Positions 24,115 to 27,286 of a DNA stretch of 27,286 nucleotides are shown here, piece by piece. The stretch's first letter is position 1. Every line of letters starts with the position of its first letter. The DNA is from CAYFUF01 sp964394795. GTDB taxonomy: Bacteria > Bacillota > Clostridia > Tissierellales > Peptoniphilaceae. The notes below the pieces were generated by a model. The model was given only the letters and a program-made list of their open reading frames with translations. It searched no databases and was not told the DNA's origin. The position numbers and the translations under genes are program-made. Location: the NCBI GenBank assembly GCA_964394795.1, contig CAYMYX010000023.1, positions 1 through 27,286 on the forward strand, written 5' to 3'.

Positions 24115-24564
24115 TTAGCGCGAAGCGTCTAGATTGCTTTTGGTGAAGGCAAGAGGTAGGATTTCACCTAGCTCATATATTTCCAGGTCTCCCTTGGCAT
24201 TGGCAAGGACAATCTCAAAATCTTGATCGCAGAATTCGGCAAGGACCTGCCGGCATACGCCGCAAGGAGCAGTCATCGTCTCTGTGATTTCCTCATGCTG
24301 GTGGTCTCTTCCGATGACAGCGATAGCCTTAAAGTTCTGGACTCCCTCTGAGACCGCCTTGAACATGGCCGTTCTCTCGGCACAGTTCGTTGGTGTATAA
24401 GAAGCCGATTCGATATTGCAGCCGGTCCAAACCTTGCCGTTAGCATCTAACAGGGCAGCGCCTACATGAAAGCCCGAATAAGGGACGTAGGCCTTGTCTG
24501 CCGCTTGGATAGCTTCCTGAACCAAGTCTGCATACTTGCTATCTGTTAACTTTTCTTTTCTCAT
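24115..24564 (-). CDS. cdd: Cytidine deaminase
   Basis: Converts cytidine and deoxycytidine to uridine and deoxyuridine in pyrimidine salvage; homotetramer in this short type. Length 149 aa against a usual 130-140. Zinc ligands are Cys61 in NCAERTA with catalytic Glu63, and Cys101 and Cys104 in PCGVCRQ. Substrate contacts include the FHVGAALL (32-39) and NIES (50-53) stretches. AAGGAAAAG precedes the ATG. It lies 47 bases downstream of pdp in the same direction, so the two act in sequence: deamination, then phosphorolysis of the product uridine. Confidence 0.96.
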   Translation of the reverse strand: MRKEKLTDSKYADLVQEAIQAADKAYVPYSGFHVGAALLDANGKVWTGCNIESASYTPTNCAERTAMFKAVSEGVQNFKAIAVIGRDHQHEEITETMTAPCGVCRQVLAEFCDQDFEIVLANAKGDLEIYELGEILPLAFTKSNLDASR

Positions 24565-24611
24565 TATCTTTTCCTTCTACTATAAGCCATCCAAAAAGGC
24601 TCATCTGGCTA

Positions 24612-25949
24612 CTATTCAGCCAGTCTCTCCACGCCATCGTTCGTAACTCGGGCATAGATTGGAGAATGAGGTGCATCCACCTTCTCCTCTTGAATCGTAT
24701 AGGCAGCTAAAGATTTGGCAACCGCTTCATCTCCCTTGCTCTCATCGTTGGCAAACACTTCAAAGAGGAGGTCCCCTTCTTTAATCTCGTCTCCAACCTT
24801 CTTGTAGATTTTCAGACCTACTGCAGGATCAATGGTATCCGTCGTCTTCACCCGACCTGCCCCTAATAGTAGGGAACTCTTCCCAATCTCTTCGGTGTCG
24901 ATGGCAGCGACATGGCCCGCTTTGTCTGCTATACCTTCAAGGACATACTTTGCCTTGGGGAATTTCTCCGTATCTCTAACGTAGGAGGAATCTCCACCCT
25001 GGTTTTCCACCATGGTCACAAACTTTTCAAAGGCTGATCCATCGTCAATGACCGTTTTAATCATCTCCTGAGCTTGCTCAAGGCTTTCCGCCTTCTCCCC
25101 TGCAATCAGCATCTCAGCGACAAGGGCGTAACTTTCTTCTAGGAAGTCTTTGGGTCCCCTTCCCTTGAGGGCTTCAATTGCCTCAATCACCTCAAGATTA
25201 TTACCGACAGCACTCCCGAGGGGTTGGTTCATGTCGGTGATGAGGGCGATGGTCTTCTTTCCATTATTTTCACCAATAGATACCATTACCTTGGCCAACT
25301 CAATTGCCGTTTCCGGTGTCTTCATAAAGGCCCCGGTACCGTATTTGACATCCAAGACGATAGCATCTGACCCATCTGCTAGTTTTTTTGACATGATGGA
25401 TGCGGCAATCAACGGAATGGAATCGACTGTGCCCGTTACATCTCTAAGGGCGTACAGTTTCTTATCTACCGGAGCAATGTCTGCACTTTGACCAATGATA
25501 GAGATCTTGTCTCTTTCAACAAACTTGATGAAGTCTTCCTCACTGACTTCCGTTTGGAAACCGGGAATACTTTCCAGTTTATCCACGGTACCTCCCGTGA
25601 AGCCTAAGCCCCGGCCGGATAGCTTAGCAATCGGCAAGCCTAATGCGGCAACGATTGGTGCAAGAACGAGGGACGTGGTATCCCCAACCCCGCCGGAAGA
25701 ATGCTTATCTACGATAGGTTCCTTGATGGTTGGGAACTCCAAGGTGTCGCCTGAGAAGGCCATCTCCCTTGTCAAATTCGCTATTTCCGATTCATTCATC
25801 CCTTGGAAGAAAACAGCCATCAAAAATGCCGAGATTTGATAATCCTCGATGGTTTCTTCCTTGACTCCGGTTACAAAGCTTTGAATCTCCTCGTTGGTTA
25901 ATTCTTCCCCGTCTCTTTTCTTGATAATAATATCGACAATACTAGACAT
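24612..25949 (-). CDS. pdp: Pyrimidine-nucleoside phosphorylase
   Basis: Splits uridine, thymidine and deoxyuridine with phosphate into base and (deoxy)ribose 1-phosphate. Length 445 aa, close to the 433 aa of Bacillus Pdp. The family pattern is plain: DKHSSGGVGDTTS (81-93) for phosphate, SGRGLGFTGGTVDKLESIPG (111-130), and the base-contacting Arg169, Ser184 and Lys188 in YALRD ... AASIMSKK. Thymidine phosphorylase (DeoA) is the close alternative; the Lys82/Arg169/Ser184/Lys188 set matches both. AAGGAGG lies before the ATG. It is 45 bases after the metallophosphoesterase gene with no terminator, and cdd follows. Confidence 0.95.
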   Translation of the reverse strand: MSSIVDIIIKKRDGEELTNEEIQSFVTGVKEETIEDYQISAFLMAVFFQGMNESEIANLTREMAFSGDTLEFPTIKEPIVDKHSSGGVGDTTSLVLAPIVAALGLPIAKLSGRGLGFTGGTVDKLESIPGFQTEVSEEDFIKFVERDKISIIGQSADIAPVDKKLYALRDVTGTVDSIPLIAASIMSKKLADGSDAIVLDVKYGTGAFMKTPETAIELAKVMVSIGENNGKKTIALITDMNQPLGSAVGNNLEVIEAIEALKGRGPKDFLEESYALVAEMLIAGEKAESLEQAQEMIKTVIDDGSAFEKFVTMVENQGGDSSYVRDTEKFPKAKYVLEGIADKAGHVAAIDTEEIGKSSLLLGAGRVKTTDTIDPAVGLKIYKKVGDEIKEGDLLFEVFANDESKGDEAVAKSLAAYTIQEEKVDAPHSPIYARVTNDGVERLAE

Positions 25950-25994
25950 ACCATGCCTCCTTAACCTTGCCCTTTCTTCCTATCCCTGAATTAA

Positions 25995-26882
25995 TTAATA
26001 GATTGAAAGAGATTTTAGTGTAATAATGACTAACTCCGGTGGATTAAATAAACGAAAAGGCGTTCCACTGTTGCCCAAACCGGCTGAGATAACCAAGGTC
26101 TTATCCCCTTCTCGGAAGATTCCCCGATCTCTTTCCGGAAAGAGGTAGCCTGCTGGCGAAAAGACGCCGCCAAGGCCGGGTAAACGTATGCCACCCCCAT
26201 GGATATGCCCGCTCAAGGTTAAGTCGGCTCCCCATTGGAGGTAGTCTTCCCAGTAATAGGGATTGTGGGCTAACAAAACCGTATAATCCTTTGGCTTTGG
26301 ACCCAGGTAATGGGTTACAGGGATGTTCTCCCCATACTGCTCGGCTCCATAATAACCCTCATCTTCAAGCAAACCATAGACATAGATTTTCTTTCCTTGA
26401 CGGATTATGGGGACGGCTTTGTTTTCGAGGAAAACAGCGTCCGTTTTCTCGATCGCTTCAATGAACTCTTCTCGTTTCTCATCGCTTGTCCATAGTTCAT
26501 GGTTACCCAAAATGAGGTAAGTCTGGTACTGTTCAGAAAGTTCTTCGATAAATCGAATGACATCTTCTGTGCTTTCGTCATCCTTTGAGAAACTGTCCCC
26601 CGTAATAACCACGATATCCGGATCTGCCTCCTCCACTTTCTCAAGTAGCTTTTCTTCATAAATAGAGTTATGGAGGTCAGAAATTTGAGCAATCTTATAG
26701 TCATTGAAGGAGTTGGGCAAATTGGGTGATTCAGCAGTATATTCAACCGTTCTGAAGGTATAGTTAGACTGGTAAAAGGAATACAGGGTGAAGAGGAGAA
26801 GCAAAAGGACAAGCCCTAACAATGCTTGTTTGATACGGTGCCCATAGACGAGCTTGCGTCTTCGGGTTCGCTTTTCTTTCAT
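25995..26882 (-). CDS. Membrane-anchored metallophosphoesterase (YkuE-like)
   Basis: A 295-aa calcineurin-type phosphoesterase with one N-terminal membrane helix (about 19-38) and the catalytic domain presumably outside. Metal ligands: Asp69 and His71 (SDLH), Asp96 (GDSF), Asn127 and His128 (GNHE), His206 (LLAHNP), His226 and His228 (SGHIHGG). The GHIHGG-LPGLGG pattern is shared with Bacillus YkuE and with LpxG-like enzymes. The substrate is unknown; a lipid or wall phosphodiester is plausible given the location, but not shown. AAGGAGATGAT precedes the ATG. It starts 12 bases after the small membrane protein gene and precedes pdp, so all four genes to cdd are probably one transcript. Confidence 0.9.
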   Translation of the reverse strand: MKEKRTRRRKLVYGHRIKQALLGLVLLLLLFTLYSFYQSNYTFRTVEYTAESPNLPNSFNDYKIAQISDLHNSIYEEKLLEKVEEADPDIVVITGDSFSKDDESTEDVIRFIEELSEQYQTYLILGNHELWTSDEKREEFIEAIEKTDAVFLENKAVPIIRQGKKIYVYGLLEDEGYYGAEQYGENIPVTHYLGPKPKDYTVLLAHNPYYWEDYLQWGADLTLSGHIHGGGIRLPGLGGVFSPAGYLFPERDRGIFREGDKTLVISAGLGNSGTPFRLFNPPELVIITLKSLSIY

Positions 26883-26894
26883 ATCATCTCCTTA

Positions 26895-27116
26895 TCAAAA
26901 AATCGTGCCCCCTTGGGCTAAATAGAAGTACAGGAAGAGGGTGACAACAAAGAACACTAGGGCAAGGACAAACAGTAACCAAGAGAGACGTTTACTTTTT
27001 ACGATCTCCTCCGGGGTCTTTACCGACCTTTTATAGTAGCGTAGCCAAGAGGCAATAATCATCAGAAAGATGCTCAGCAAGGCACCGACGAACAGCACGT
27101 AATCATAATGTTCCAT
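26895..27116 (-). CDS. Small two-helix membrane protein, unknown
   Basis: A 73-aa protein with two predicted membrane helices (about 8-26 and 45-66) joined by a basic loop (RYYKRSVKTPEEIVKSKR), so both ends are probably outside. I do not recognise a family. GAGGAT precedes the ATG at a short distance. It starts 23 bases after the tuf terminator hairpin and ends 12 bases before the metallophosphoesterase gene, so it is likely co-transcribed with that gene. There is hardly room for a separate promoter between the tuf terminator and its start; leakage through the terminator, or a promoter inside the tuf tail, is needed. Homologues, coupling and conservation would decide whether it is real; the RBS and spacing support it. 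Confidence 0.7.
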   Translation of the reverse strand: MEHYDYVLFVGALLSIFLMIIASWLRYYKRSVKTPEEIVKSKRLSWLLFVLALVFFVVTLFLYFYLAQGGTIF

Positions 27117-27139
27117 ACATCCTCTTTCTTATACTAAAA

Positions 27140-27175
27140 AACAGCAGTTTCTCAACCCATTGAGAAACTGCTGTT
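27140..27175 (-). terminator. Rho-independent terminator of tuf
   Basis: A 16-bp perfect stem (27140-27155 with 27160-27175) has a 4-base loop and six T on the minus-strand exit. Confidence 0.9.
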
Positions 27176-27209
27176 CTACTTAATCCACTAAACTTTTCTC
27201 AGTGGTATC

Positions 27210-27286
27210 TTATTCAAGAATCTTAGAAACGACGCCGGAAGCAACCGTACGGCCACCTTCACGAACAGCGAAACGTAAACCTTCTT
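27210..27286 (-). CDS. tuf: Elongation factor Tu, C-terminal end (partial)
   Basis: Only the last 25 codons including the stop are in the window. Reading from the right edge gives EGLRFAVREGGRTVASGVVS then KILE and stop, the highly conserved end of EF-Tu domain 3, which carries aminoacyl-tRNA to the ribosome. The gene continues beyond the right edge. It is followed by the strong terminator at 27140-27175. Confidence 0.95.
   Translation of the reverse strand, partial: EGLRFAVREGGRTVASGVVSKILE

Noticed and set aside
27186..27209. Small CCACT/AGTGG hairpin after the tuf stop
   Set aside because: Only 5 bp and no T run; the real terminator is the 16-bp hairpin at 27140-27175.

Overview
The window looks like chromosomal core DNA of a low-to-mid GC, Gram-positive anaerobe of the Clostridia/Tissierellia type. 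The reasons are strong GGAGG ribosome-binding sites, sigma-A-like promoters, lipobox lipoproteins, wall-active proteins (LCP ligase, M23 peptidase with YYFD repeats), an NAD-type glutamate dehydrogenase and, most telling, a SCIFF six-cysteine peptide with its radical-SAM maturase, a pair largely confined to Clostridia. The genus cannot be named from sequence alone. I see no phage, CRISPR array, complete IS element, tRNA or rRNA.

Layout. 1-335 is non-coding: a run of triloop hairpins, two of which share an unusual tandem G-A architecture, then a terminator. 336-2300 (-) is a lipoprotein flavoprotein. 2477-4670 (+) pairs a GT2 glycosyltransferase with an aminotransferase, followed by a small lipoprotein (4752-5237). 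5289-9230 (-) is an LCP ligase, a sigma-factor-like membrane protein and glutamate dehydrogenase, read from a good promoter at 9355-9383. 9403-14921 (-) holds a TrhA/hemolysin III protein, a Bax-inhibitor-1 protein with a long Asn/Gln/Tyr-rich N-terminus, and a heterodimeric ABC exporter. 15173-15730 (+) is an FMN reductase. 15844-17190 (-) is MgtE. 17343-18938 (-) is a secreted M23 peptidase with seven 44-residue repeats.

19112-24100 (+) forms one apparent unit: promoter, Orn/Lys/Arg-type decarboxylase, SCIFF peptide (scfA, 49 aa), a terminator-like hairpin, the maturase scfB, and a COG2509 flavoprotein that overlaps scfB by 4 bp. 24115-27116 (-) is a nucleoside-salvage and membrane cluster (cdd, pdp, a YkuE-like metallophosphoesterase, a 73-aa membrane protein) lying downstream of tuf, whose last 25 codons end the window.

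The most interesting items are the paired G-A hairpins at the left edge, the sigma-like regulator carrying its own membrane segment and outside domain, the prion-like tail on the BI-1 protein, and the SCIFF locus with its coupled flavoprotein and internal hairpin. Several long-ORF starts (LCP, BI-1, M23, decarboxylase, scfB, sigma-like) are too far upstream; ribosome-binding sites place the true starts 6 to 78 bases further in.
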